Shown here: positions 24,776 through 32,529 of the stretch, one piece after another
Layout: every line of letters begins with the position of its first letter
How positions within the stretch are numbered: position 1 is the stretch's first letter
NCBI RefSeq assembly: GCF_003952225.1
Contig: NZ_CP034437.1
Span: forward strand, 647,001 to 711,000
Reading direction: 5' to 3'
Length of the DNA: 64,000 bases
From: Paenibacillus albus
GTDB lineage: Bacteria; Bacillota; Bacilli; Paenibacillales; Paenibacillaceae
The notes under the pieces: model-generated
What the model was told of the DNA's origin: nothing
Databases searched by the model: none
What the model saw: the letters and a program-made list of their open reading frames with translations, nothing else
Translations under genes and position numbers: made by a program

Positions 24776-24815
24776 GTGAACGCTCCCCCGCCGATACATT
24801 TCGAAATAATAGGTT

Positions 24816-24849
24816 AGTATACCAAACAAACGGTAAAAGTACGGTAAAA
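24816..24849 (-). promoter_or_regulatory. Response-regulator box and promoter of the two-component operon
   Basis: On the minus strand TTTTAC-N5-TTTTAC (24849-24833) is followed after eleven bases by TATACT (24821-24816). The first half of the box is at the same time the T-run of the terminator of the upstream MFS gene. Confidence 0.75.
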
Positions 24850-24854
24850 AAAAT

Positions 24855-24887
24855 AACCTCTATCCGCCGGTTTGGCAGACAGAGGTT
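24855..24887 (-). terminator. Terminator after the MFS gene
   Basis: AACCTCT (minus strand 24887-24881) pairs with AGAGGTT (24861-24855) with inner pairing, followed by an eight-base T-run that merges with the next promoter box. Confidence 0.8.
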
Positions 24888-24916
24888 CGTTCGTTTGTTT
24901 CAATGGCGGGAAAACC

Positions 24917-26179
24917 TTATGATTCCAAGGCCGCTTGCTTCGTGCGGCGGCGGTTCGTAGTCAGCACAGCTTGCAGCGCAAGCAAGATGACGAACAGCGC
25001 CATGCAGCCTGCGGAGTATCGGTACATGATCGAATAATTCGATGCGGCGGATATCGCGCCGAGCAGAAGCGCGCCGATCGCAACGCCGAAGTCCGTCGAG
25101 TTGTAGAACATGCTGTTCACTATGCCGTATTGCTCCGGCGAGGAGGAGCGCAGCATCCAGGCTTGAATCGTCGGCTGAATGGCGCCGAAGCCGAGGCCGT
25201 ACAGCAGCGCCGATAAGATGAGCATCGGCATCGCATGGGTACCGGACAGCAGGAGCATGCTCGCTGTCACGCATAGGCCGGCCGGAATGAGCACCGCCAT
25301 GTGGCCCTTGCGATCGAAGATACGGCCAGAGAATGGACGGATCAGAATGATCGTAACGGCATTGAACAAGAAGAACAGGCCGATTTGTTCAATGTGCACA
25401 TAATCGCCGAACAAGGCGAGAAAGCTAAGCAGACCGCTATAAGTAATGGACAGCAGCGTGTTCAGCAGCACCGGGAAGATGAGCTTGCGGTTGAAGCCGG
25501 ATTTGGCCGGGGCCGCTGTGTTTCGCGCTGCAGGTGGTTGCTTCTGCTGCTGGGCCGAGGTTGGTGCAGCTGGCGATGCGTGGCTGTGCTTCGAGCGAGA
25601 CAGCCACAGCACCGGGAAGATCAGCACCGATGCGATCAGTCCGAGCATCGTGAGCTCCATGAAGCCCGAATGTTTCATGACGTTCAGCCCGATAGACGGG
25701 CCGATGGACATCGCGAGGCTCGTCGATAAGCCGAAATAGCCGATTCCCTCGCCCATCCGGCGAATCGGGATGATGCGGGAGACGAGCGTCGGCAATATCG
25801 TGCTCGCCATGCCGAAGCCGATGCCGTAGGCAATCCGCAGCACGAGCAGCGCGCCGAACGAGCTGGCTGCTGTGTATAGGCCAGTTGCTGCCGCTGCGAT
25901 GAGCAGCCCGATAAGCAGCAGCGCCATGCGGGATACGCGCCGCATAAGCGCAGCCGTCGCGAAGCGCGAGGCAATAGCGGCTAGCGCGAATACAGAGGTA
26001 ACGAGACTGACCTGCACGTTGCCTGTATCGAACTCCCCCTTCACATAGGCCGGGAAGGAGGACAGCAGCATCTGCAAGCCAAGGAATAGTAGAAAGAAGC
26101 TTGCCGTGAGGGCGATAAACGGCCTTGTCCACAGAGCTGCCGGTTGTGTTTGCCCTTGTTGTTGCTCTGGATTCATCAT
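24917..26179 (-). CDS. MFS efflux transporter, 12-helix type
   Basis: The 420-residue protein shows twelve hydrophobic segments split by a central cytoplasmic loop rich in Ala, Pro and Gln (about residues 195-225). Major-facilitator marks include RFATAALMRRVSRM in the loop after helix 2 and GRIFDRKGH in the second half. TGGAGGGG precedes the ATG pair. A MarR-family gene lies 18 bases upstream on the same strand, so this is a MarR-controlled drug or metabolite efflux operon. The substrate is not deducible. Confidence 0.9.
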   Translation of the reverse strand: MMNPEQQQGQTQPAALWTRPFIALTASFFLLFLGLQMLLSSFPAYVKGEFDTGNVQVSLVTSVFALAAIASRFATAALMRRVSRMALLLIGLLIAAAATGLYTAASSFGALLVLRIAYGIGFGMASTILPTLVSRIIPIRRMGEGIGYFGLSTSLAMSIGPSIGLNVMKHSGFMELTMLGLIASVLIFPVLWLSRSKHSHASPAAPTSAQQQKQPPAARNTAAPAKSGFNRKLIFPVLLNTLLSITYSGLLSFLALFGDYVHIEQIGLFFLFNAVTIILIRPFSGRIFDRKGHMAVLIPAGLCVTASMLLLSGTHAMPMLILSALLYGLGFGAIQPTIQAWMLRSSSPEQYGIVNSMFYNSTDFGVAIGALLLGAISAASNYSIMYRYSAGCMALFVILLALQAVLTTNRRRTKQAALES

Positions 26180-26197
26180 TCACCCCTCCAATGGTTG

Positions 26198-26686
26198 TTA
26201 TTCATGGCTTTGACTTTGTCCGCACGCGCTGCCGCTGAAGTTAGCCGTCATATGATTCTGCACGCGCATGAGCAGTCCAAGCAGCGTTTCGTATTCTTGA
26301 TCCGATAAGCAGCTTCTCACATCGGCAGTCACTGTCTCTTCAATCGGCGTCGTCTCGCGAATGAGCGCTTTGCCCGCTTCCGTGCTGTACACGAGAAACG
26401 CCCTGCGATCGTGTTCGCCCGGCTTCTTATAGATAAGGCCCTTCTTCTCCAGATGGTCGAGAATTCGCGTCATTGAAGGCTTATCCTTGCTCGTACGCTC
26501 CGCGATCTCTTTCTGGATAAGACCTTGTGCCCGATCAATCTGATTGAGCGCCGACCATTGCTCCGGCGTAATGCCATATGGCGCAAGACGCTGCTGGAAC
26601 AGCCCCGCTACTTTGCGATAGGTCGTGCCAAGCACGAAACCGACCGGGAATTGATTGATCCTGCTTTCGTTATCCGCTGTACTCAT
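26198..26686 (-). CDS. MarR-family transcriptional regulator
   Basis: This 162-residue winged-helix repressor has the MarR core: EQWSALNQIDRA, KDKPSMTRILDHLEKKGLIYK as the recognition helix region, and the wing DRRAFLVYSTEAGKAL. It is the first gene of an operon with an MFS pump. A perfect dyad at 26707-26730 just before its start is the expected operator. One Cys lies in the dimer region (SCLSD) and another near the C-terminus, so redox sensing is possible but unproven. Confidence 0.9.
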   Translation of the reverse strand: MSTADNESRINQFPVGFVLGTTYRKVAGLFQQRLAPYGITPEQWSALNQIDRAQGLIQKEIAERTSKDKPSMTRILDHLEKKGLIYKKPGEHDRRAFLVYSTEAGKALIRETTPIEETVTADVRSCLSDQEYETLLGLLMRVQNHMTANFSGSACGQSQSHE

Positions 26687-26706
26687 ATCGAAAACCTCTA
26701 ATCATT

Positions 26707-26750
26707 ATATAGTTGTTTAGACAACTATATGACAGACAACTAATTCTGTC
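26707..26750. promoter_or_regulatory. MarR operator dyads
   Basis: ATATAGTTGT and ACAACTATAT flank TTAG as a perfect 10-bp inverted repeat (26707-26730). It is followed at once by a second dyad, GACAG/CTGTC (26731-26750), that encloses another ACAACTA half-site. Confidence 0.75.
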
Positions 26751-26770
26751 AATGTGCTGAACATACCAAA

Positions 26771-26804
26771 AACCCTGTTCTCCACCGTGGGAGAACAGGG
26801 TTTA
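26771..26804 (-). terminator. Terminator after the YhgE-like gene
   Basis: AAACCCTGTTCTCC and GGAGAACAGGGTTT form a 14-bp perfect stem, followed on the minus strand by TTGG. Confidence 0.75.
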
Positions 26805-26812
26805 GCTTTCAT

Positions 26813-28003
26813 TTAAGCCGTTTCAGTATGAGATACTTCTACCGTTCTCACTTTCACCTTGCGGAAGCTGGAAGCCAGCTTTACAACCAGACTAACAGCC
26901 GCGATGCACCATAGCACCGTTATATTCGATGATGGCGAAACTGAGACATCGGTGAAATACATCGAATGGCGCAGCTCTCCCGCTACGAAACGGAATGGCG
27001 TCCATTCGTATAACCAGTCATGCGTCGCACTCGGAAGGAACTCTGGTGCGATATTGATGACAGGCAGCGAGAAGAACATGAGCAGAACGAGGACTGGCAT
27101 CGCTGGCAGACCAAGCCAGCTAAGGAGCGCAGATTGAAGCAGGAAGAATGCTGCGCCTCCAAGCATGAGCGTGAGCCACGTTCCGGATGCGTCCGCGAGC
27201 GACATTCCATACCATGCTTTGGCCATCCACACGAGAAAGCCCGACGTCAGGATAACGAATACAAGGCCAGTAGCCGCTTGGGTCAGCAGCACGCCGAAGC
27301 GGCGTCCGCCGAATGCCAGCGCCTTCTGCGAAGCAAGCATAAGGAAGATGCTGACCACAAGACTGCCAATCCACATAATTTGTGTCAGCATACCAGGTGC
27401 GTTGCCGCTCGCATTGTTGGTGCCGATCGGATGAACGGTATTCTCCTGTACCTGGAAGGGAGCAAGGAGCGCCTTTGCCATTCCCACCGGGATGACGTTA
27501 ACGTCTGAATTCTGACTCACCATGCCGAGTACCTGCTGCGACATTTCGCCGCTGATTCCTCGCGCGATTTGGCCGAGTATCTGCTTCACAGCGGAGGATG
27601 CTTGCACGTTCATGCCTTCATTGGCAATAATGCGCACCGTTGCCGGCTTCGGATTGTCGGACATGAGCGAAGCAATGCCTGCACTCAGATCCGCTGGGAG
27701 CACGAATGCCCCATAGTACTCTTCCTGGTCGAGCCCTTGCTTAGCCTCCGCTTCTGTGGAGACAAGATGCCAAGCAATCGGCAGCTCCTTATTCGCCAGC
27801 AGCTTCTCTTGCACCATTGCGCCTATATCCAATGACTTCCCATTAGGCAGCGAAACCGCCTTATCCTCTATGACGAGAGCAACCGGCAAATCCTTCGGCT
27901 TCGCTCCTAGTACCGATCCCATCATTGCGACTCCGAACACGGCTAATACGATGAAGACGGCGATTAAGCCAATCCATAATGCTTTTTGCTTGAATAGTGC
28001 CAT
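26813..28003 (-). CDS. YhgE/Pip-like or ABC-2-type membrane protein
   Basis: The 396-residue protein has an N-terminal membrane segment (about 11-32), a large extracytoplasmic domain (about 35-210) and five or six C-terminal membrane segments. This topology is shared by ABC-2 permeases, DUF3533 and YhgE-type proteins. Segments such as LPVALVIEDKAV, YYGAFVLPADLSAGI and VRIIANEGMN fit that group. It is divergent from a TetR-family gene, so it is probably an export or envelope protein induced by a TetR ligand. No ATPase is encoded beside it. The exact function is unknown. Confidence 0.8.
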   Translation of the reverse strand: MALFKQKALWIGLIAVFIVLAVFGVAMMGSVLGAKPKDLPVALVIEDKAVSLPNGKSLDIGAMVQEKLLANKELPIAWHLVSTEAEAKQGLDQEEYYGAFVLPADLSAGIASLMSDNPKPATVRIIANEGMNVQASSAVKQILGQIARGISGEMSQQVLGMVSQNSDVNVIPVGMAKALLAPFQVQENTVHPIGTNNASGNAPGMLTQIMWIGSLVVSIFLMLASQKALAFGGRRFGVLLTQAATGLVFVILTSGFLVWMAKAWYGMSLADASGTWLTLMLGGAAFFLLQSALLSWLGLPAMPVLVLLMFFSLPVINIAPEFLPSATHDWLYEWTPFRFVAGELRHSMYFTDVSVSPSSNITVLWCIAAVSLVVKLASSFRKVKVRTVEVSHTETA

Positions 28004-28192
28004 ATGTCAGTTCCCCTCTTACTTCACATTAGTGGACAACGTGTTGATTATCGTTCACTCCGTTTATTATAATGAGTTCAAAGGGGAATACAATCGTCAA
28101 TGTACGGCTGAACTGTCAACTAATCAGCATCTGCATCACGGGATGTTCATTATTGTGAAAATAATAGGGGTAAATGGAGGCTGTTTGAGCGC

Positions 28193-28792
28193 ATGACCGA
28201 CAAATTCGACCGCCGACAGGCGAAGACCAAGCAGGCGCTTCGCAAGGCGCTTATGGATCTCATTGAAGAGAACGGCATGGAGGGGCTGACCGTTACGAAC
28301 ATATCCGCGCGGGCGGATGTCAACCGGGGCACCTTTTACCTGCATTATCGAGATGTCCAGGATATGATGAGCCAACTCAAGACCGAAATTCTCGAAGCGG
28401 TTAATCTGCTCATGCAGCAGGTTGATATCTATGAGCTGCGGAAGTATGCCGCAAGGGAAGAACCCTATCCGGGGATGGTGCACATGATTGAGGAACTGGA
28501 ACGCCACGGCGATTTTCTGAAGATCATTCTCGGTCCGAAAGGCGATCCTGCCTTCCCAATCACCTTGAAGGCCCTGATTACCAAGCATATTTGGGGCAAA
28601 ATGTTAAGTCACCAAGCGATGAAGGAGCTTCTGGTGCCCGCGGAATATTTGCTCGCTTATACGACATCGGCGAATTTCAGCATTCTAACGCACTGGATCG
28701 AGTCCGGTATGAAACAAACGCCCACGGAAGTGGCCCACATCTTGATGCGGATCATCTACCATGGGCCGATGCATGCGCTTAACCTTGATTAG
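28193..28792 (+). CDS. TetR-family transcriptional regulator
   Basis: The 199-residue protein starts with the TetR helix-turn-helix: RQAKTKQALRKALMDLIEENG, then VTNISARADVNRGTFYLHYRD. The remaining ligand domain is of the TetR_C type often seen with YhgE-like targets. GGAGG lies 12 bases before the ATG, a long spacing. It is divergent from the YhgE-like membrane protein, its likely target; the 190-base gap between them contains an imperfect AGTG-AC/GT-CACT dyad near 28030-28058. Confidence 0.88.
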   Translation: MTDKFDRRQAKTKQALRKALMDLIEENGMEGLTVTNISARADVNRGTFYLHYRDVQDMMSQLKTEILEAVNLLMQQVDIYELRKYAAREEPYPGMVHMIEELERHGDFLKIILGPKGDPAFPITLKALITKHIWGKMLSHQAMKELLVPAEYLLAYTTSANFSILTHWIESGMKQTPTEVAHILMRIIYHGPMHALNLD

Positions 28793-28870
28793 TTTGTATC
28801 GCGTACTAGGCTAGCGGCTCGTGTGCTATACTGAGGAAACTATATCTACTTTCGTTCGGAGTGAACCTGT

Positions 28871-29320
28871 ATGAATCAGCATCCTTCTCATCCACAGCAT
28901 GACCTATCCATTGTCGACGGTCTGGCGCAGCTCTCCCACCTCGTCCAGGGCATCCTTGGCCGGGTAGGCGCTCAGCATGACCTGTCGATCATCCAAATCC
29001 GGCTGCTCGCCATTCTGCGCGACCGGGAGCCTAGCATGCAGCAGCTCGCTCAGCATCTGAACCTCGACAAATCAAGCATCACCGGCCTGATCGACCGCGC
29101 AGCTAAGCGCGGACTTGTCGAGCGTATTCCTTCGCCGACCGACAAGCGCGGCTTCCTCGTCCGGGTTACGGACGCTGGGCGGCAGCTCATTGACGTGGGC
29201 GGCAGCGAAATTATAAGCCAGCTGAACGCCGCAGTCGCTGCTGCTGGACTCTCCGAAGCTGAGCAGGTGCAATTCGCTGCGCTTGCTACCCGAATTATCG
29301 GGGCAAACAACACTATATAG
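28871..29320 (+). CDS. MarR-family transcriptional regulator
   Basis: This 149-residue winged-helix protein has the recognition region LNLDKSSITGLIDRAAKRGLV and the wing SPTDKRGFLVRVTDAGRQL. CGGAGTGAA precedes the ATG. No obvious target gene adjoins; the next gene is a cupin on the same strand beyond a terminator-like hairpin. The stop region contains AACACTATATAGTTATGTT, a partial dyad of unclear meaning. Confidence 0.88.
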   Translation: MNQHPSHPQHDLSIVDGLAQLSHLVQGILGRVGAQHDLSIIQIRLLAILRDREPSMQQLAQHLNLDKSSITGLIDRAAKRGLVERIPSPTDKRGFLVRVTDAGRQLIDVGGSEIISQLNAAVAAAGLSEAEQVQFAALATRIIGANNTI

Positions 29321-29338
29321 TTATGTTGAAACCGAATT

Positions 29339-29380
29339 AGAGTCGCCTTGCATGAGATGCAGAGGGCGGCTCTTCTCTTT
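29339..29380 (+). terminator. Terminator after the MarR gene
   Basis: AGAGTCGCC and GGCGGCTCT pair with one wobble, with TGCA pairing inside, followed by TCTCTTTTC. Confidence 0.65.
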
Positions 29381-29469
29381 TCTAGGCTAATACACCAATC
29401 CATGACCGCGCACATAAACTGCCTATAGCTATGATTAAATAAGAAACTGGAATGAGGCGAAAGCAGAGA

Positions 29470-30153
29470 ATGTCCGCATATATGGATTACACGTCACCTT
29501 CTGTGCAGTATACGTTTGACGTGAATAAGAGCCCTTTATTCAAGAAGGATGCCAATAACTATATTAACGTGCTCGGCGTTCAGCAGCTGAACTCGCTTGA
29601 GAATTCGTCGCTCCTCGACATCTTTCTCAGCGTGGGCAATGTAGTCGAACCGCATTATCATCAGAACGCTGCCGAACTGGTCTATTGTATTTCCGGTGCT
29701 GCAACGGTTTCCATTCTGAACCCGTTCACGAAGCAGCTGCTTAACTTCCCCATCACTCCCGGGCAAGTCGCGAACATTCCGCAGGGCTGGTGGCACTATG
29801 AGATTGCGACCGCGGACCAAACGCATCTGCTGGCCATCTTCGACGCACCTCAGCCAGAGGTGATTCTCGGCTCCGACATTCTGAAATTCACGCCTGCCCA
29901 TGTCATGTCGCATACCTACTGCATCAACGAAGAGACATGGAAGAAGGCGGTCGCGCCGGTGAAGCCGTCCACCTATATCGGACCTTACACCGACTGCAAC
30001 AGTCCTAAAGTTAATCTTGCCGGACAGCAAGATATGCACCATCCTTATCCGCAGCAGCAACAACAGCAGGCTGTGCCTTATCATCATCAATATCAGCAGT
30101 ATCAGCAAAATCCGTATTATCCGCAGCAAAGAAACTATTGGGGTCATTATTAG
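29470..30153 (+). CDS. Single-domain cupin with a Gln/Tyr-rich tail
   Basis: The ATG at 29470 is preferred since GAGGCG lies upstream; an ATG at 29452 is possible but has a poor site. The 227-residue product has both cupin motifs: EPHYHQNAAELVYCISG with HxH and Glu as metal ligands, and PITPGQVANIPQGWWHYE with the fourth His. The last 40 residues are rich in Gln, Tyr, Pro and His. This resembles oxalate-decarboxylase-like cupins and spore-coat-type proteins of Bacillales; a coat or envelope role is only a guess. It is probably monocistronic and ends at a strong terminator. Confidence 0.82.
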   Translation: MSAYMDYTSPSVQYTFDVNKSPLFKKDANNYINVLGVQQLNSLENSSLLDIFLSVGNVVEPHYHQNAAELVYCISGAATVSILNPFTKQLLNFPITPGQVANIPQGWWHYEIATADQTHLLAIFDAPQPEVILGSDILKFTPAHVMSHTYCINEETWKKAVAPVKPSTYIGPYTDCNSPKVNLAGQQDMHHPYPQQQQQQAVPYHHQYQQYQQNPYYPQQRNYWGHY

Positions 30154-30184
30154 GTTATTGCGCTATTGCGCCAATGGGCACGAC

Positions 30185-30213
30185 AAAGGGCCATCCTCCT
30201 CGGATGGCCCTTT
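30185..30213. terminator. Bidirectional terminator
   Basis: AAAGGGCCATCC and GGATGGCCCTTT flank a 5-base loop, with TT after the stem on plus and GTCGTGCCC on minus. It lies between convergent genes. Confidence 0.85.
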
Positions 30214-30231
30214 TTACTCGCATTTCATACA

Positions 30232-31761
30232 TCAGCTCGGATGAGCCGCCCGCCAGGCGTCCAGCTGCTTCTGCACTTCTACCCGAACCTCGTTAATTCC
30301 CGCCTGGTCCAGCTCTTCATTGAACTTCGGAAGCTCCGTACCGACATCCACGCTGCCCGTCATCAAGCTCGGAAAATATTTCTCCCATACCAGCTTTATG
30401 TTCTGCATCTTCCCAGACAGCATGGACAAGTCCGGCGTAAAGCCCAGGGTGCTCGAACGGACAGCTTCCTTATTGCTCGAACGGAATTGATCCCACTTGT
30501 CGAGCGGATCGGGGAACTCGCCGCCCATCGTCTTCAGAATGAACCAGTTCCCTTGCGTGTATTGCACGCTGCCGTACGTCGGCGATGCTCCCGGAATCGG
30601 ATTGCCTTCCTTGTCCTCCGGCAGCTTCGGCACGACTTGCCCCTTGCTGTCCAGCGTATAGTGCACCCCTTCAATACCGAAGTTGAACAGGTTGCGCACC
30701 TCCGGATCAATATTGAGCAGATTGAGAAACTTGACGCTCTCGACCGGATGCTTCGTATCCGCGCTGATCGCCATGACCCCGCCGCGAAGCGACTCGGTTG
30801 TAATGAGCGCCGGGGTAACCGGGTTCGCCACCAGCTTATAGCCTCTGTCCTTGCTCCAGCTGTTCTCCGAGAGCGGACCGCCGCCTGCCGCTTTCCAGAA
30901 GACAAGCTCGCCCCGCTTCAGCCCTTGATTATCGCGCAGCGCAGCATCCTCGTTGATGTAGCCTTGCACGTAGTAGCGCCGAAGAGTGTCCAGCACGCTG
31001 CGGGCTTCTGCCGTTTCGAATATATTGACGACTCGAGACTTCGGATCGAGCGGGCGAATCATCAGCGGAAGATATTTATCCGACACATACTGATAGCCGT
31101 CTATCGCGAAGAAGTTCTGGGAGTCTTTGTCGAGCTCCATCGGCTGGTAAGCGGGCTCCTTTTCCTTGATCATCTGGAGCAGCGGCTCAAGCGATGCGAG
31201 CGTCTTATACTTCGAGATATCAATGTTGTACTTCTTCACCAGTTCATCCGGGTACATCCACTGATCGCGTACGGCCAGCTCCTTATTGGTTGGCACGCCA
31301 TAGATACCGCCGTCATCCAGCTGCACGCCATTCCAGAAGATCGGATCGATCGCGTCATACATGCTCTTGCCGATATTGGAGAAGTAACCGTTCAGCTTCA
31401 GCCATGCCCCTCGATGCGCGAAATTAGCGTAATCCGGTGCAAATGCGATGTCAAAAGGCGTGCCCGACGATACCAGCGTATTCAGCCGGTCCTCGTAATC
31501 CTGCCAGCCTACTTTGATATACGTAATGGTGACGCCGATCTTCCTCGCCAGCACTTCGTTAATCCTGTCATTGACCAGCTTCAAATCTTTGTCAGGATCG
31601 CCGATTGTGTAGTAAATCAGGTTCACCGTATTACCGGTTGTCGCAGCCTCCTCACCGCCGCCTGCCGAGGAGAAGCAGCCCGCTAGCGGCAGTACCAGCA
31701 TTGCAGCAAGCATGAGGCAGGTCGCGGAACGTCTCATTTTCTGCCAATTCGTAAGTCGCAT
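30232..31761 (-). CDS. Extracellular solute-binding lipoprotein, LplA/YtcQ-like
   Basis: The 509-residue lipoprotein has lipobox PLAGC (Cys 29) and the long SBP fold of Lpl/Ytc-type systems. Its C-terminus (KLVWEKYFPSLMTG to QLDAWRAAHPS) matches the DUF3502-like end of that family. It is the last gene of a locus that starts with two Lpl-type permeases and already has a closely related binding protein (34414-35931). AAAGGA lies ten bases before the ATG, six bases after the response-regulator gene. Its place directly behind the regulator pair suggests a second ligand or a sensing role. Confidence 0.88.
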   Translation of the reverse strand: MRLTNWQKMRRSATCLMLAAMLVLPLAGCFSSAGGGEEAATTGNTVNLIYYTIGDPDKDLKLVNDRINEVLARKIGVTITYIKVGWQDYEDRLNTLVSSGTPFDIAFAPDYANFAHRGAWLKLNGYFSNIGKSMYDAIDPIFWNGVQLDDGGIYGVPTNKELAVRDQWMYPDELVKKYNIDISKYKTLASLEPLLQMIKEKEPAYQPMELDKDSQNFFAIDGYQYVSDKYLPLMIRPLDPKSRVVNIFETAEARSVLDTLRRYYVQGYINEDAALRDNQGLKRGELVFWKAAGGGPLSENSWSKDRGYKLVANPVTPALITTESLRGGVMAISADTKHPVESVKFLNLLNIDPEVRNLFNFGIEGVHYTLDSKGQVVPKLPEDKEGNPIPGASPTYGSVQYTQGNWFILKTMGGEFPDPLDKWDQFRSSNKEAVRSSTLGFTPDLSMLSGKMQNIKLVWEKYFPSLMTGSVDVGTELPKFNEELDQAGINEVRVEVQKQLDAWRAAHPS

Positions 31762-31767
31762 TGCGGG

Positions 31768-32529
31768 CTATTCCTTTCTCCGCAAGTCCGAGGGAGATTT
31801 GTCGAAGTACGTATGGAAATGAGAGTAGAAGTAGTTCAAATTCGGGTAGCCGACGGAAAGCGCGATGCTGACGATCTTCTCATCGGTCGACTGGATCCGT
31901 TCCTTCGCGCGCAGCATCCGGTACGCCATCAGATACTCCGAGAACTTGATCTGCGCTTCCTTCAGAAACAGCTGCCCCAGATAAGTGCCGTTCATGCGGA
32001 ACCGCTCTGCAACCGATTTCAAATTAATGTTCTGCGCGTACTCCGCTTTGACCATCAGAAGAATGCGATTCGTCAGCTTGGACAGACTGTCATAACGCAC
32101 GCCAAGCACGGGATCCTTATCCACGTCATCCAGCTCTGCGCCTTCAATCGTTCCATGCAAATCCTCGACGATGATTTTCTCCACGATATGCTGCAGCTTC
32201 GAGCGCTCTACAGGCTTGAGGAGATAATCCTTGGCACCGCAGCGAAGCGCCTCCAGCGCATACTGAAATTCGCCATAGCCGCTCATAATAATATAATTCG
32301 ATTGCAAGCGAAGCTCATTGAGCTTCTTAATCGCGTCATAACCGCGATGCTTGCCGATACATACGTCGAAGATGGCGAGATCCGGCATAAACTCAACTGC
32401 CTTGGATATCGCCCCATCGTACGTTTCGCTCGTCTCTATACTGTCAAAGCCATATTTTCCCCAGTCGAGTGTTCGCTTCATGCCCTCCAAAATTTGCGGC
32501 TCATCATCTACAATTAGCAGCTTATACAT
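31768..32529 (-). CDS. AraC-type response regulator (YesN-like)
   Basis: The 253-residue protein has a receiver domain (acidic pair Asp8/Asp9, phospho-Asp about 55 in IFDVCIG, Lys in LLKPVERSKL) and a C-terminal AraC helix-turn-helix pair (LKSVAERFRMNGTYLGQLFLKEA and SIALSVGYPNLNYFYSHFHTYF). It is shorter than many YesN proteins (350-540 residues) because the linker is brief. It overlaps the kinase gene by eight bases. It probably activates the importer genes on receiving phosphate from that kinase. Confidence 0.92.
   Translation of the reverse strand: MYKLLIVDDEPQILEGMKRTLDWGKYGFDSIETSETYDGAISKAVEFMPDLAIFDVCIGKHRGYDAIKKLNELRLQSNYIIMSGYGEFQYALEALRCGAKDYLLKPVERSKLQHIVEKIIVEDLHGTIEGAELDDVDKDPVLGVRYDSLSKLTNRILLMVKAEYAQNINLKSVAERFRMNGTYLGQLFLKEAQIKFSEYLMAYRMLRAKERIQSTDEKIVSIALSVGYPNLNYFYSHFHTYFDKSPSDLRRKE

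Noticed and set aside
30166..31686. Open frame of 506 codons on the plus strand
   Set aside because: It lies opposite a convincing lipoprotein gene, has no ribosome site, and its composition is that of an antisense shadow in GC-rich codons.
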